Positions 17,437-25,298 of a DNA stretch of 47,433 nt are shown here, in pieces. The DNA is from Lachnospiraceae bacterium (lineage in GTDB: Bacteria; Bacillota; Clostridia; Lachnospirales; Lachnospiraceae). The position numbers and the translations under genes were made by a program. The number at the start of each line of letters is the position of its first letter. The stretch's first letter is position 1. The stretch covers positions 1 to 47,433 of the forward strand of contig JAIKYN010000121.1 of assembly GCA_024683155.1 (NCBI GenBank). The letters are read 5' to 3'. The notes under the pieces were generated by a model that saw nothing but the letters and a program-made list of their open reading frames with translations, had not been told where the DNA came from and searched no databases.

Positions 17437-18306
17437 ATGCGTCAGGGATATCTTATTGAAAAATACAATCATATGGCGTCTGCGTACACCTGCCGGAGAC
17501 TTCTGGAAGAAGCAAAGAAGCTGGGTCTGGAGCTTCGCATGGTGGGGGCGCAGGACTGTACCGTAAAAAGCGAAGGCGTTTTCTGCGCCGGAGAGAAGCT
17601 GGAACACCGGGACTTTGCCATCCTGCGTTATAAGACGGGGAAGGCCATGGAAGCGGTGCGGGGGCTATGCGACTTTTCCTATAATTCCCCGGCTTGCTTT
17701 GACCGGTACGTCAATAAGTTTTATCAGCTGCAGGATCTGCAGGGGCATGGGATCCCACTGCCGAAGTATGTGCTGACCTATGGAAATGAAAGCCTCTTTG
17801 ACGGCTTTGCGGAAGAACTGGGACTGCCCTTTGTCATGAAGGGACTGGCTTCTTCCATGGGAAGAGAGATCTTCCTTATAAAGGACCTGGAAGATTACCG
17901 GCAGGTACTGGCGCAGTACCCGGCAGATAAGGAGTGGCTGCTGGAGGAATTCATTGCCACCAGTAAAGGACGGGATCTTCGCCTGTATGCCCTGCGAGGG
18001 GAAGTGATCGGCGCCATGATCCGTTCTTCTGCCGATGATTTTCGCTCCAATGTGGCACTGGGAGCGAAGGTAAGCGGCGTTCCCATTTCGCCCGAGATGC
18101 GGAGGATCGCCAAAGAACTGTTTGTTGTTACGGGATATGACTATGCAGGGATCGACCTGCTGTTTGGAAAAGACGACTCCATGGAGGACCTGATCTTCTG
18201 TGAGATGAATGTGATGGCAGGGATCCAGGGAATGGAAGAAGCCACCGGCGTCAATGTGGCAGGAGCTATCATCGGTATGATCCGGGACGATTTCCGGGAT
18301 GCGTAA
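17437..18306 (+). CDS. RimK-like ATP-grasp ligase
   Basis: A 289-aa enzyme of the ATP-grasp superfamily, which joins a carboxylate to an amine using ATP. RimK-type signatures: VMKGLASSMGREIFLIKD (ATP lysine and glycine loop), WLLEEFIATSKGRDLRLYALRGEVIGAMIR cut here to its key EFI...GRDLR...G, DYAGIDLLF, and metal ligands in CEMNVMAGIQGMEEATG. Relatives add glutamate to ribosomal protein S6, F420 or tetrahydrosarcinapterin. ATG at 17437 is preferred to 17431, since AGGAG is eight bases away rather than two. A Mur ligase-type gene follows 17 bases later. The ATP-grasp and Mur ligase pairing resembles the two halves of cyanophycin synthetase, but as separate genes and without other evidence. Confidence 0.85.
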   Translation: MRQGYLIEKYNHMASAYTCRRLLEEAKKLGLELRMVGAQDCTVKSEGVFCAGEKLEHRDFAILRYKTGKAMEAVRGLCDFSYNSPACFDRYVNKFYQLQDLQGHGIPLPKYVLTYGNESLFDGFAEELGLPFVMKGLASSMGREIFLIKDLEDYRQVLAQYPADKEWLLEEFIATSKGRDLRLYALRGEVIGAMIRSSADDFRSNVALGAKVSGVPISPEMRRIAKELFVVTGYDYAGIDLLFGKDDSMEDLIFCEMNVMAGIQGMEEATGVNVAGAIIGMIRDDFRDA

Positions 18307-18323
18307 GAGGAAGAGAACGTAAG

Positions 18324-19667
18324 ATGAATTTCGAAGAAGCGATCAATGAGGTCTATGCTTCCCATATGGCAGCAGAACCTTATCAGGACCGGTACACACC
18401 GGATATCATAAAGCGCCATCCGGAGCTGACCAAAGAGCTGTTGGAAAAACTGGCAGGAGAACAGACGGTTCCCACCGTACTGGTTACCGGCAGTAAGGGA
18501 AAAGGCTCCGCAGCCTGTATGTTACAGGCTCTCCTCATGGAAGAAGGAGACTGCGGTCTTATGACCAGCCCCCACCTTCATGATTTTAACGACCGGTTCC
18601 GGGTAAACCGGGATATTATTCCGGAAGAGGACTTTCGCCGGATCGTGGAAGGATTAAAGCCTTCCTTTGACGGGATCCAAAGCGCCATCCCCAAAGAGTG
18701 GTGTATCAGCCCCATGGGCTGGCAGGCTGCCATCGCACTGACCTATTTCCGGGAAAAACAGGTTTCTTATCGTATCCTGGAGTGCGGCAAAGGGGTAAAA
18801 AGCGACGATGTGGGCAATGTGCCTCATGAGTATGCCCTGATCAACGGGATCTTCCGGGAACACACCCGGGAGCTGGGCCCTGAATTAATGGATATTGCAG
18901 GAAATAAAGTGGCCATCCTTTCCCCGGATACAAAGGTAGCAGCCATCGCCCCGCAGGAGCCGGAGGTACTGGCGCTGTTTCGGGAACGGGCGAAGGAAAC
19001 GGGCACCATACTGCTGGTGTACGGGGAAGACTTCGAAGCCTGCAATATTGCTTACAGTAAGCAGGGGATGGTATTTGATGTGCGGACAACGCAGCAGTAT
19101 TATAAAGAAGTGCGTGTACCTCTGTTAGGAGAGCACCAGGCACGAAATGCGGCACTGGCCATTGCACTGGCGGAACAGATCACAACGGTGCAGGTGAAGG
19201 CCCTGGAGAAGATCTCCTGGCCGGGACGGATGGAAGTGGTTTCCACGGAGCCGTTCTGTATGGTGGATGCCACCATTAACCGGGAAAGTGCCAAAGAAGT
19301 GGTCAAGGTGCTGGAGGAGCTGCGCCGGGAAAAAGCACTGGATACAGAAGAAAAACTGACTTTTGTCATCGGTGTGCCGGATGATAAGGATTATTTCGGG
19401 GTGGTGAGCACCATGTTACCCTATGCCAAAGAGGTGATCCTGACCGGTACGGTGAACCGCAGATACGTATTTGCCGGAGGGCAGAAGCCAAGGCTGGAGG
19501 AAGCCTATCCGGAGATGACCTTCCATGTCGTCACGGATCTTCGGGAGCTTCCGGAATTATCAAAGAAATCGTTGCAGACAGGCGGATGGAAGAAAGGTCC
19601 TGTAGTGATCCTGGGAACCACCGCACTGATGGAAAATGTATATTCCCCTGCGATCCTGGGTTACTGA
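18324..19667 (+). CDS. Divergent FolC-like Mur ligase
   Basis: A 447-aa protein of the Mur ligase family, closest by eye to folylpolyglutamate synthase. Shared with FolC: P-loop TGSKGKGSAA (FolC has TGTNGKGS), TSPHLHDFNDRFRVN, Glu in ECGKG, His in FREHTRELG, the Lys likely carbamylated in IAGNKVAI, GEHQARNAA and WPGRME. Different: the FolC DGAHN motif reads VDATINR, and the GLGGR.D loop is replaced by GKGVKSDD. So it should be an ATP-dependent amino acid ligase, but probably not the housekeeping FolC. It has GTAAG before the ATG only. The ATP-grasp gene lies just upstream and the YvcK-like gene 26 bases downstream. Confidence 0.82.
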   Translation: MNFEEAINEVYASHMAAEPYQDRYTPDIIKRHPELTKELLEKLAGEQTVPTVLVTGSKGKGSAACMLQALLMEEGDCGLMTSPHLHDFNDRFRVNRDIIPEEDFRRIVEGLKPSFDGIQSAIPKEWCISPMGWQAAIALTYFREKQVSYRILECGKGVKSDDVGNVPHEYALINGIFREHTRELGPELMDIAGNKVAILSPDTKVAAIAPQEPEVLALFRERAKETGTILLVYGEDFEACNIAYSKQGMVFDVRTTQQYYKEVRVPLLGEHQARNAALAIALAEQITTVQVKALEKISWPGRMEVVSTEPFCMVDATINRESAKEVVKVLEELRREKALDTEEKLTFVIGVPDDKDYFGVVSTMLPYAKEVILTGTVNRRYVFAGGQKPRLEEAYPEMTFHVVTDLRELPELSKKSLQTGGWKKGPVVILGTTALMENVYSPAILGY

Positions 19668-19693
19668 GCCGGAGATCGGGAAACGGAGAAAAA

Positions 19694-20638
19694 ATGAGTA
19701 ATGTGGTTGTATTTGGCGGCGGAACAGGACTTTCCTGTTTGCTTAGCGGCCTTAAATTGTTTCCGGTGGATGTTACCACCATTATCACGGTAACGGACAA
19801 CGGCAGCAGTACCGGTGTTTTAAAAGAAGAACTGGACATTCCCGCGGTGGGTGACGTGGGCAAGGTGCTCCTTTCCATGGCCAATGTGGATAAAGATTAT
19901 ATCCGCCTTCTGCGGTATCGTTTTAAAAAAGGAGAGACCCTGAATAATCATCCTGTGCGGAACATTCTGCTGGCAGCACTTATCGATCTCAAAGGGAATC
20001 TCACCGATGCTACCCGGTATATGTCGGAGCTGCTTAAGATCAAGGGTACGGTGCTTCCGCTTACCGAGGAGAAGATCGACCTGGTAGGCATTGGAAAGGA
20101 CGGCAATTACTTCGGGGAAGAGGAAGTAAGCCGCAACATTTCCAAGATCGAGCGTCTGACCCTGGACCACCCGGTAACGGTAAGTCAGGAGATCCAGGAC
20201 AAGATCCGAAATGCCAGCCTCATCATCTTCAGTCCGGGAAGTCTGTACACCAGTATCATTCCCAATCTGCTGGCAGACGGCGTGAAGGAAGCCATTGACG
20301 AGAGCAAGGCACCTCTTATGTATGTGGCCAATCTGGTGACCCAGCCCGGGGAGACCGATGATGCGTCCTTAAGCTCGCATCTGCGGGTGTTAAATTCTTA
20401 TCTGGGAAAACGGAAGCTGGACATCACCATTGCCAACAATGCGGTGATCAACGAAGAAGTAACCGCCCGCTACCTGGAGCAGGAGAACAAGAAGGTGGTG
20501 GAGATCGACCGGGACAACGTGGACATCGACATCATTGCCGACTCCATCTTCACCCTGGAGAACGGAACCATCCGCCACAACGCTTTGAAGACGGCGTACC
20601 TGATCTTCTCCTACCTCATGGACAAGGATCTGGAGTAA
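19694..20638 (+). CDS. YvcK/CofD-family protein
   Basis: A 314-aa protein related to YvcK (needed in Bacillus for growth on gluconeogenic carbon sources and for cell shape) and to the F420 enzyme CofD. The N-terminal nucleotide or sugar-nucleotide binding motif is GGGTGLSCLLSGLK, followed by VTDNGSSTGVLKEE. The next segment reads PAVGDVGKVLLSM where typical YvcK proteins have PPPGDIRNCL, so it is somewhat divergent. Later motifs FSPGSLYTSIIPNL and NLVTQPGETD are typical. ATG 19694 has GGAG five bases upstream. The usual partners rapZ and whiA are not beside it; instead it follows the FolC-like ligase. The role here is uncertain. Confidence 0.88.
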   Translation: MSNVVVFGGGTGLSCLLSGLKLFPVDVTTIITVTDNGSSTGVLKEELDIPAVGDVGKVLLSMANVDKDYIRLLRYRFKKGETLNNHPVRNILLAALIDLKGNLTDATRYMSELLKIKGTVLPLTEEKIDLVGIGKDGNYFGEEEVSRNISKIERLTLDHPVTVSQEIQDKIRNASLIIFSPGSLYTSIIPNLLADGVKEAIDESKAPLMYVANLVTQPGETDDASLSSHLRVLNSYLGKRKLDITIANNAVINEEVTARYLEQENKKVVEIDRDNVDIDIIADSIFTLENGTIRHNALKTAYLIFSYLMDKDLE

Positions 20639-20895
20639 CGATGCTTGTTGCGGCCCCTCGGGGCGGTGCGGCTACCCTGCACGCACACCGATGCAACGAC
20701 TCCGCCAAGCTAACGGCTAACTTCGCTCTAATTCGAATCAACTGGTGAGCCGGTAAAATACACCGTCTCACCGGACAGTTGTTTCTCATAAGGCTTCGTA
20801 AGCCGTGGATCTTGGCTTCGCTAAGAACGCATCGTAAATTGTGTGCTTAGCAGGGCAGCCGCACCGCTTAGGGGCCGCAAGATAAACAGTCGTCA
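20639..20895. repeat. 257-bp imperfect inverted-repeat element, possible MITE or structured RNA
   Basis: This gap between yvcK-like and fchA-like genes has no coding sequence but strong symmetry. Outer arms 20648-20691 and 20830-20880 pair in blocks: TTGCGGCCCCT (11 bp), GCGGTGCGGCT (11 bp), CCCTGC (6 bp), GCACAC (6 bp) and CGATGC (6 bp), with small bulges. Weaker pairing may extend to the element ends. Inside is a second hairpin (20740-20780: AACTG-GTGAG-CGG with CCG-CTCAC-CAGTT) and a third (GGCTT-CGT-AAGCC near 20792-20804). No terminal T run, ORF or clear target duplication was found. The element is more GC-rich than its surroundings and looks inserted. Confidence 0.7.
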
Positions 20896-20989
20896 TTATA
20901 GAAGCATCCTTTTGTGGCTTTTGAGGGAAAAACAGGAAAGCCCGCCGGAAGGGGGCTGCATATTTACCACATGGAAAGGAAAGATCGAT

Positions 20990-21622
20990 ATGGCAATGGA
21001 TCAGATGACCATCGAGAAGTTCATAGAGGAGTTGTCCGGCGATGCGCCGGTTCCGGGCGGCGGCGGTGCCAGCGCTCTGGTGGCGGCTGTGGGTATGAGC
21101 CTTGGCAATATGGTGATGGCACTTACCACGGGAAAGAAGAAGTATGCCCAGTATCAGGAAGAGATCGAGGCATCCATTGAGAAGGCAACGGGATTGACGA
21201 AGCGGTTGCTGGAGGGGATGGATAAGGATGCGGAGGCTTTTGAGCCGCTGTCTAAAGCCTATGGTCTTCCCAAGGATACACCGGAACAGCTGGAAGAGCG
21301 CACGAAGATCATGGAGGCAGCGTTAAAGGATGCTGCAGGGGCGCCTCTGGAGCTGATGGAGACCATTATGGAAGCCTTAAAGCTGCTGGAAAGGATCGCA
21401 GCCATCGGATCAAAGATCGCCATTTCCGATGCGGGAGTTGCCGTACAGCTTTGTAAGGCAGCCATGAACGGAGCATCCTTGAATGTATATATCAACACAA
21501 AGCTGATGAAGGACCGGGAGGTGGCAGATGCCATGAACCAAAGGGCAGATCGGCTGGTGAAGGATGCAGATGCGTCGGCGGATGCTACCTTTGAACTGGT
21601 GGCAGCGCAGCTGCGAAACTAA
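20990..21622 (+). CDS. fchA: FchA-like cyclodeaminase/methenyl-THF cyclohydrolase
   Basis: A 210-aa all-helical protein of the formimidoyltetrahydrofolate cyclodeaminase family, of which FchA acts as a methenyl-THF cyclohydrolase. Diagnostic segments: FIEELSGDAPVPGGGGASALVAAVG at the N-terminus (cut here to its core PVPGGGGASAL), NMVMALTTGKKKY, and the C-terminal ISDAGVAVQLCKAAMNGASLNVYIN cut to SDAGVAVQLCKAA. Length matches the stand-alone family. The ATG at 20990 follows AAAGGAAA; a second ATG is at 20996. It starts about 95 bases after the inverted-repeat element and is followed after 61 bases by folD. It could serve histidine degradation, but with no hut genes here and folD adjacent, one-carbon metabolism is more likely. 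Confidence 0.88.
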   Translation: MAMDQMTIEKFIEELSGDAPVPGGGGASALVAAVGMSLGNMVMALTTGKKKYAQYQEEIEASIEKATGLTKRLLEGMDKDAEAFEPLSKAYGLPKDTPEQLEERTKIMEAALKDAAGAPLELMETIMEALKLLERIAAIGSKIAISDAGVAVQLCKAAMNGASLNVYINTKLMKDREVADAMNQRADRLVKDADASADATFELVAAQLRN

Positions 21623-21683
21623 GAGATGGAAAGAGCGGATCGCAGGAACGGATCCGATAAACAACGTAGACGGGAGAAAAATC

Positions 21684-22529
21684 ATGGAGATTTTGAAGGG
21701 TATTGCCGTAGCCAATGCCATCAATGAGCGCATTGGGGAAGAGATGAAGAACCGTAAGGGCACAGTGCCCCATCTGGCCATTGTCCGCGTAGGGGAACGG
21801 GGAGATGACCTGGCCTATGAGCGGGGGGCTGTCAAGAAGATGGAGAAAGTGGGTTTTACCTATGAGGTGAACGCATTTCCGGCAGATATTTCCAATGAGG
21901 ATTTCTTAAAGGCCTTTGATGCCATCAACGAAGATCCTGCAGTGGACGGTATCCTGCTGTTTAAGCCCCTTCCTAAACATCTGGATGAGAAGGAAGTGGA
22001 GAGAAGGATCTGCCCGGAGAAGGATCTGGACGGCATCTCTCCTGTCAATATGGCCAAGGTATACGCGGGAGATCCTGCCGGTTTTGCTCCCTGCACCGCA
22101 GAAGCGGTAATGGAGATGCTGGACTATGCAGGCATCGATCTTACAGGAAAACGTGTGACCGTTGTGGGCCGCAGTACCGTCATCGGAAAACCGGTGACCA
22201 TGCTGCTGATGAAGAAGAATGCCACCGTAACGGTTTGCCATACGAAAACCAAAGATACGGAAGGAACCTGCCGGGCTGCGGAAGTGGTGGTAGCGGCAGC
22301 AGGATCGGCGAAGATGATCGGAGCCGGCCACATTTCCCGGGGGGCGGTTGTCATCGATGTAGGCATCAATGTGGATGGGGAAGGCAATCTCTGCGGCGAT
22401 GTGGACTTCGATGCGGTAGCGGAAAAATGCAGTCTCATCACTCCGGTTCCCGGAGGCGTGGGAAGCGTGACCACTTCGGTGCTGGCAAAGCATCTGCTGC
22501 GGGCTGCCAATCTGCGCAACGCACAGTAA
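21684..22529 (+). CDS. folD: FolD-family methylene-THF dehydrogenase lacking cyclohydrolase residues
   Basis: A 281-aa folate enzyme. The NAD(P)-binding part is normal: VVGRSTVIGKPVTMLL, VIDVGIN and TPVPGGVGSVTTSVL. KDLDG keeps the conserved Asp. In the catalytic part, the bacterial motif YVxSKxKACEEVGF appears as YERGAVKKMEKVGF with identical spacing, so the catalytic Lys (Lys54 in E. coli, Lys56 in human) is Ala. The GILVQLPLP motif reads GILLFKPLP, so the catalytic Gln is Phe. Both residues are needed for cyclohydrolase activity in studied enzymes, so this one is probably mainly a dehydrogenase, with the upstream FchA-like protein for the other step. ATG 21684 follows GGGAG. Confidence 0.92.
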   Translation: MEILKGIAVANAINERIGEEMKNRKGTVPHLAIVRVGERGDDLAYERGAVKKMEKVGFTYEVNAFPADISNEDFLKAFDAINEDPAVDGILLFKPLPKHLDEKEVERRICPEKDLDGISPVNMAKVYAGDPAGFAPCTAEAVMEMLDYAGIDLTGKRVTVVGRSTVIGKPVTMLLMKKNATVTVCHTKTKDTEGTCRAAEVVVAAAGSAKMIGAGHISRGAVVIDVGINVDGEGNLCGDVDFDAVAEKCSLITPVPGGVGSVTTSVLAKHLLRAANLRNAQ

Positions 22530-22537
22530 GACATTTT

Positions 22538-22566
22538 TTGCATGAAGGTTGCAGAAATAGTATAAT
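22538..22566 (+). promoter_or_regulatory. Promoter of the PAS-GGDEF gene
   Basis: TTGCAT (22538-22543), a 17-base spacer and a perfect TATAAT (22561-22566) lie 55 bases before the ATG at 22622, just after the folD stop. This is a strong sigma-A match and starts a new transcript. Confidence 0.8.
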
Positions 22567-22621
22567 GACTTTGTGTGTTTGAGGGGCGGAAAAACACAGT
22601 ATCAGGTTACGGGGTTAATGA

Positions 22622-23977
22622 ATGTCCATGGATATAGAAGAATTAAACGCAAAGCTTCAGGAACAGGAAGCCATGCTGGAAGATGCGGAAAAGCAGCTTC
22701 AGCTGCTGATCGATAACATTCCCGGCGGGATCCTTACCTATGAGGAGGAAAGCGGTAAGTTCCTTACCATTTCCAAGGGCTGTCTGGAGATATTCGGCTG
22801 CGACGAAGGAAGCTTTCGTGATTTTTATTACAATAATTTTGAACTGTTTATCGCAAAGCAGGATCGCCAGAAGGTGAAGGATCTCATTGAGGAGCAGCTG
22901 AATTTCCTTGGCAATGCGGAAGTAACCTTCCGTGTGCGGGACCTGCTGGGTGAGACCAAGTATATTGCATATCGCGGTAAACGATTTGAGCGGCGGGACG
23001 GCATTAAGCAGGTGTATGCAGTGATCGAGGATGTGACCGAACAGACCGAGGTACAACAGCAGCTGCAGCGGATCGCCAATACCCTTTATCTGGAAACCCA
23101 GCGGTATCAGCTTCTTCAGGAAGCCGTAGACGATATTACCTTCGACTACAACCTGGAAACCGATACCATGGAATATTTTATGCCTACGGAAGGATCTTCC
23201 CGTAAGACCATTCACCAGTTCATGGAGAAGGGCAGATTGTCCGAGTACATCGAGTCCAAGGACCTGGTGGATATGACCGACAACTGGAAAGCGCTTCTGG
23301 AAGAACCCATGAAGAACATCGTGGAATGCCGGATCTATATTTCTTCCCGTAAGAAATATGTATGGTCCCGTGTGTATGTGGCAAGCTTTACGGATCCCGA
23401 TGATAAGGTAGCCCGTATTGTGGGCAGTATCAAGGATATTTCCGCGGAACGCAAGGAGATCGATGCCTTAAATAAGCAGGCCAACTGTGATACCATGACC
23501 GGTCTTTATAATAAGCGGGCCATGCAGATGCTGGTGAAAGACTACCTGCGTAAGCACGGTGACGGGTATGAGCATGCAGTCCTTATGGTGGATGCGGATA
23601 ACTTCAAGGCCGTAAATGATAACCTGGGCCATCTGTACGGGGACGAGGTGATCAAATTTGTGGCGAAGTCCATTCGTTCGACCTTCCGTGAAAGCGACTT
23701 TGTGGGCCGTGTAGGCGGTGACGAGTTCCTCATTTTCATGAAGAATGCGGATCTGGATGCAGCCAGGATGCGTGCCGGCAAATTAAATGAAAAAATGCGT
23801 CAGACCTTTGAGCATGACGGGATCACCATCCGGATCACCTGCAGTATCGGTATCGCTTTATACCCCAAGCACGGTACGGATTACGAGACCTTGTACAAGG
23901 TGGCTGACGAGGCATTATATAAAGCAAAAGAAAGCGGAAGAGACAGATATGAACTCACAGACGAAGAAGACGAATAA
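22622..23977 (+). CDS. PAS-PAS-GGDEF diguanylate cyclase
   Basis: A 451-aa soluble signalling protein. An N-terminal coiled coil (about 3-25) precedes a PAS domain (LLIDNIPGGILTYEEESG onward), a short coiled linker (EDVTEQTEVQQQLQ), a second divergent PAS-like domain (about 165-280) and a C-terminal GGDEF domain from CDTMTGLYNKRA. The loop VGRVGGDEFLIF is intact and RESD stands exactly five residues before it, the inhibitory RxxD site, so product feedback is expected. No membrane segment. ATG 22622 has only GGGG about seven bases upstream; ATG 22628 is an alternative. The 3' end overlaps the aminopeptidase start by 29 bases. Confidence 0.93.
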   Translation: MSMDIEELNAKLQEQEAMLEDAEKQLQLLIDNIPGGILTYEEESGKFLTISKGCLEIFGCDEGSFRDFYYNNFELFIAKQDRQKVKDLIEEQLNFLGNAEVTFRVRDLLGETKYIAYRGKRFERRDGIKQVYAVIEDVTEQTEVQQQLQRIANTLYLETQRYQLLQEAVDDITFDYNLETDTMEYFMPTEGSSRKTIHQFMEKGRLSEYIESKDLVDMTDNWKALLEEPMKNIVECRIYISSRKKYVWSRVYVASFTDPDDKVARIVGSIKDISAERKEIDALNKQANCDTMTGLYNKRAMQMLVKDYLRKHGDGYEHAVLMVDADNFKAVNDNLGHLYGDEVIKFVAKSIRSTFRESDFVGRVGGDEFLIFMKNADLDAARMRAGKLNEKMRQTFEHDGITIRITCSIGIALYPKHGTDYETLYKVADEALYKAKESGRDRYELTDEEDE

Positions 23978-25286
23978 CGCTTTATTTGATTTTATCAACA
24001 ACAGCCCTACCTGTTTCCATGCAGTGGAGAATCTTGCCACTGCATATGAAAAGGCAGGGTTTCTTGCTCTTTCCGAGAAAGAGTCCTGGAACATCGCTCC
24101 CGGCGGTAAATATTTTGTACGCAGGAACGGTTCCTCCATTATCGGTTTTACCATCCCGAAGGAGGAGGTAAACGGGTTCCACTTATCGGCTTCCCACAGC
24201 GATTCTCCCTGCTTTAAGTTAAAGCAGATCCCGGTCACGCGGACGGAGAAATACCTGAAGCTGAATGTGGAAAAATACGGTGGCATGATCATGTCCACCT
24301 GGCTGGACCGGCCGCTTACCATTGCGGGCCGGATCTTTACAAGAGAGCCTGCAGGAAAGAAGAATGCTGCAGGATTCCCGGTGCTGACCCAGCATCTGGT
24401 GTGCCTGGAGCCGGGCAGCTGCATCATTCCCAATGTATGCATCCATTTTGAACGGAACATGAACAGCGGCATGGAGTACAATGCCCAGACGGACATGGCC
24501 CCCATCTTTGCGGTGGATACGGAAGGGAAGATAAAAAACGACGAAGATGCGCAGAAGCTGTTCTGGAGCGTCATCGCGAAGAATGCCGGCGTAAAGCCCG
24601 AGACCATCATGGGCAGTGACTTATACATCTGCAATCCGGAAAAAGGAGCATGGATCGGCCTTTCCGGGGATATGATCGCATCTCCCAGACTGGATGATCT
24701 GCAGTGTGTTTTCGGAACCTTCCGTGGATTTGTGGCAGCGGGAGGATCCTCCAGAACCTTTATCGGTGTGCATGCCGTGCTGGATAACGAAGAAGTGGGA
24801 AGCACCACCCGTCAGGGAGCAGCCTCCACTTTCCTGAAGGATACCCTGGTGCGGCTTTGTGAATGCCTGGGCATCGGCGGGCAGGATTATCTGCGTCTCA
24901 TCGCCGACAGCTTTATGGTATCTGCGGACAATGCCCATGCGGTGCATCCCAATCATCCGGAGAAATCCGATGCGGGCAATCGTCCTTATATGAACGGAGG
25001 CATCGTGATCAAAAGCCACGGCGGACAGAAATACACATCGGATGGTTATTCCATCGGCGTATTTTCTTCCATCTGTAAGGAAGCGGGTGTGCCTTGCCAG
25101 ATGTTCTCCAATCGTTCGGACATCGCGGGTGGCTCTACACTGGGCAACATTTCCAATACCCAGGTATCGGTAAAGGCTGTGGACATCGGACTTCCCCAGC
25201 TGGCCATGCACTCGGCATATGAAACCGCAGGTGCCCTGGATACCCAGTATCTGGTGGATGCCATGACACGTTATTACCGGCTTTGA
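23949..25286 (+). CDS. M18-family aminopeptidase
   Basis: A 445-aa cytoplasmic metallo-aminopeptidase that removes N-terminal, often acidic, residues from peptides. Metal and catalytic motifs are in order: SASHSDSPCFKLK near 80-92, MIASPRLDDLQ, LDNEEVGSTTRQGA, SADNAHAVHPNHPEK, and LAMHSAYETAG at the end. Length and motifs match the M18 family (ApeA/ApeB). The ATG lies inside the previous gene with GGAAGAG nearby; the longer frame upstream is only a shadow of the GGDEF gene. Two ABC exporter genes follow after 12 bases. Confidence 0.94.
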   Translation: MNSQTKKTNNALFDFINNSPTCFHAVENLATAYEKAGFLALSEKESWNIAPGGKYFVRRNGSSIIGFTIPKEEVNGFHLSASHSDSPCFKLKQIPVTRTEKYLKLNVEKYGGMIMSTWLDRPLTIAGRIFTREPAGKKNAAGFPVLTQHLVCLEPGSCIIPNVCIHFERNMNSGMEYNAQTDMAPIFAVDTEGKIKNDEDAQKLFWSVIAKNAGVKPETIMGSDLYICNPEKGAWIGLSGDMIASPRLDDLQCVFGTFRGFVAAGGSSRTFIGVHAVLDNEEVGSTTRQGAASTFLKDTLVRLCECLGIGGQDYLRLIADSFMVSADNAHAVHPNHPEKSDAGNRPYMNGGIVIKSHGGQKYTSDGYSIGVFSSICKEAGVPCQMFSNRSDIAGGSTLGNISNTQVSVKAVDIGLPQLAMHSAYETAGALDTQYLVDAMTRYYRL

Positions 25287-25298
25287 TGGGAGTTATTT

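Noticed and set aside
20639-20895. A folate (THF) riboswitch before the folate genes
   Set aside because: The position is attractive, but the sequence does not match the THF riboswitch pattern I know, and the long outer inverted repeat is unlike it.
23915-24808. A 297-codon open frame antisense to the M18 aminopeptidase
   Set aside because: Opposite a well-supported enzyme; composition is Phe/Ser/Pro-rich without motifs.
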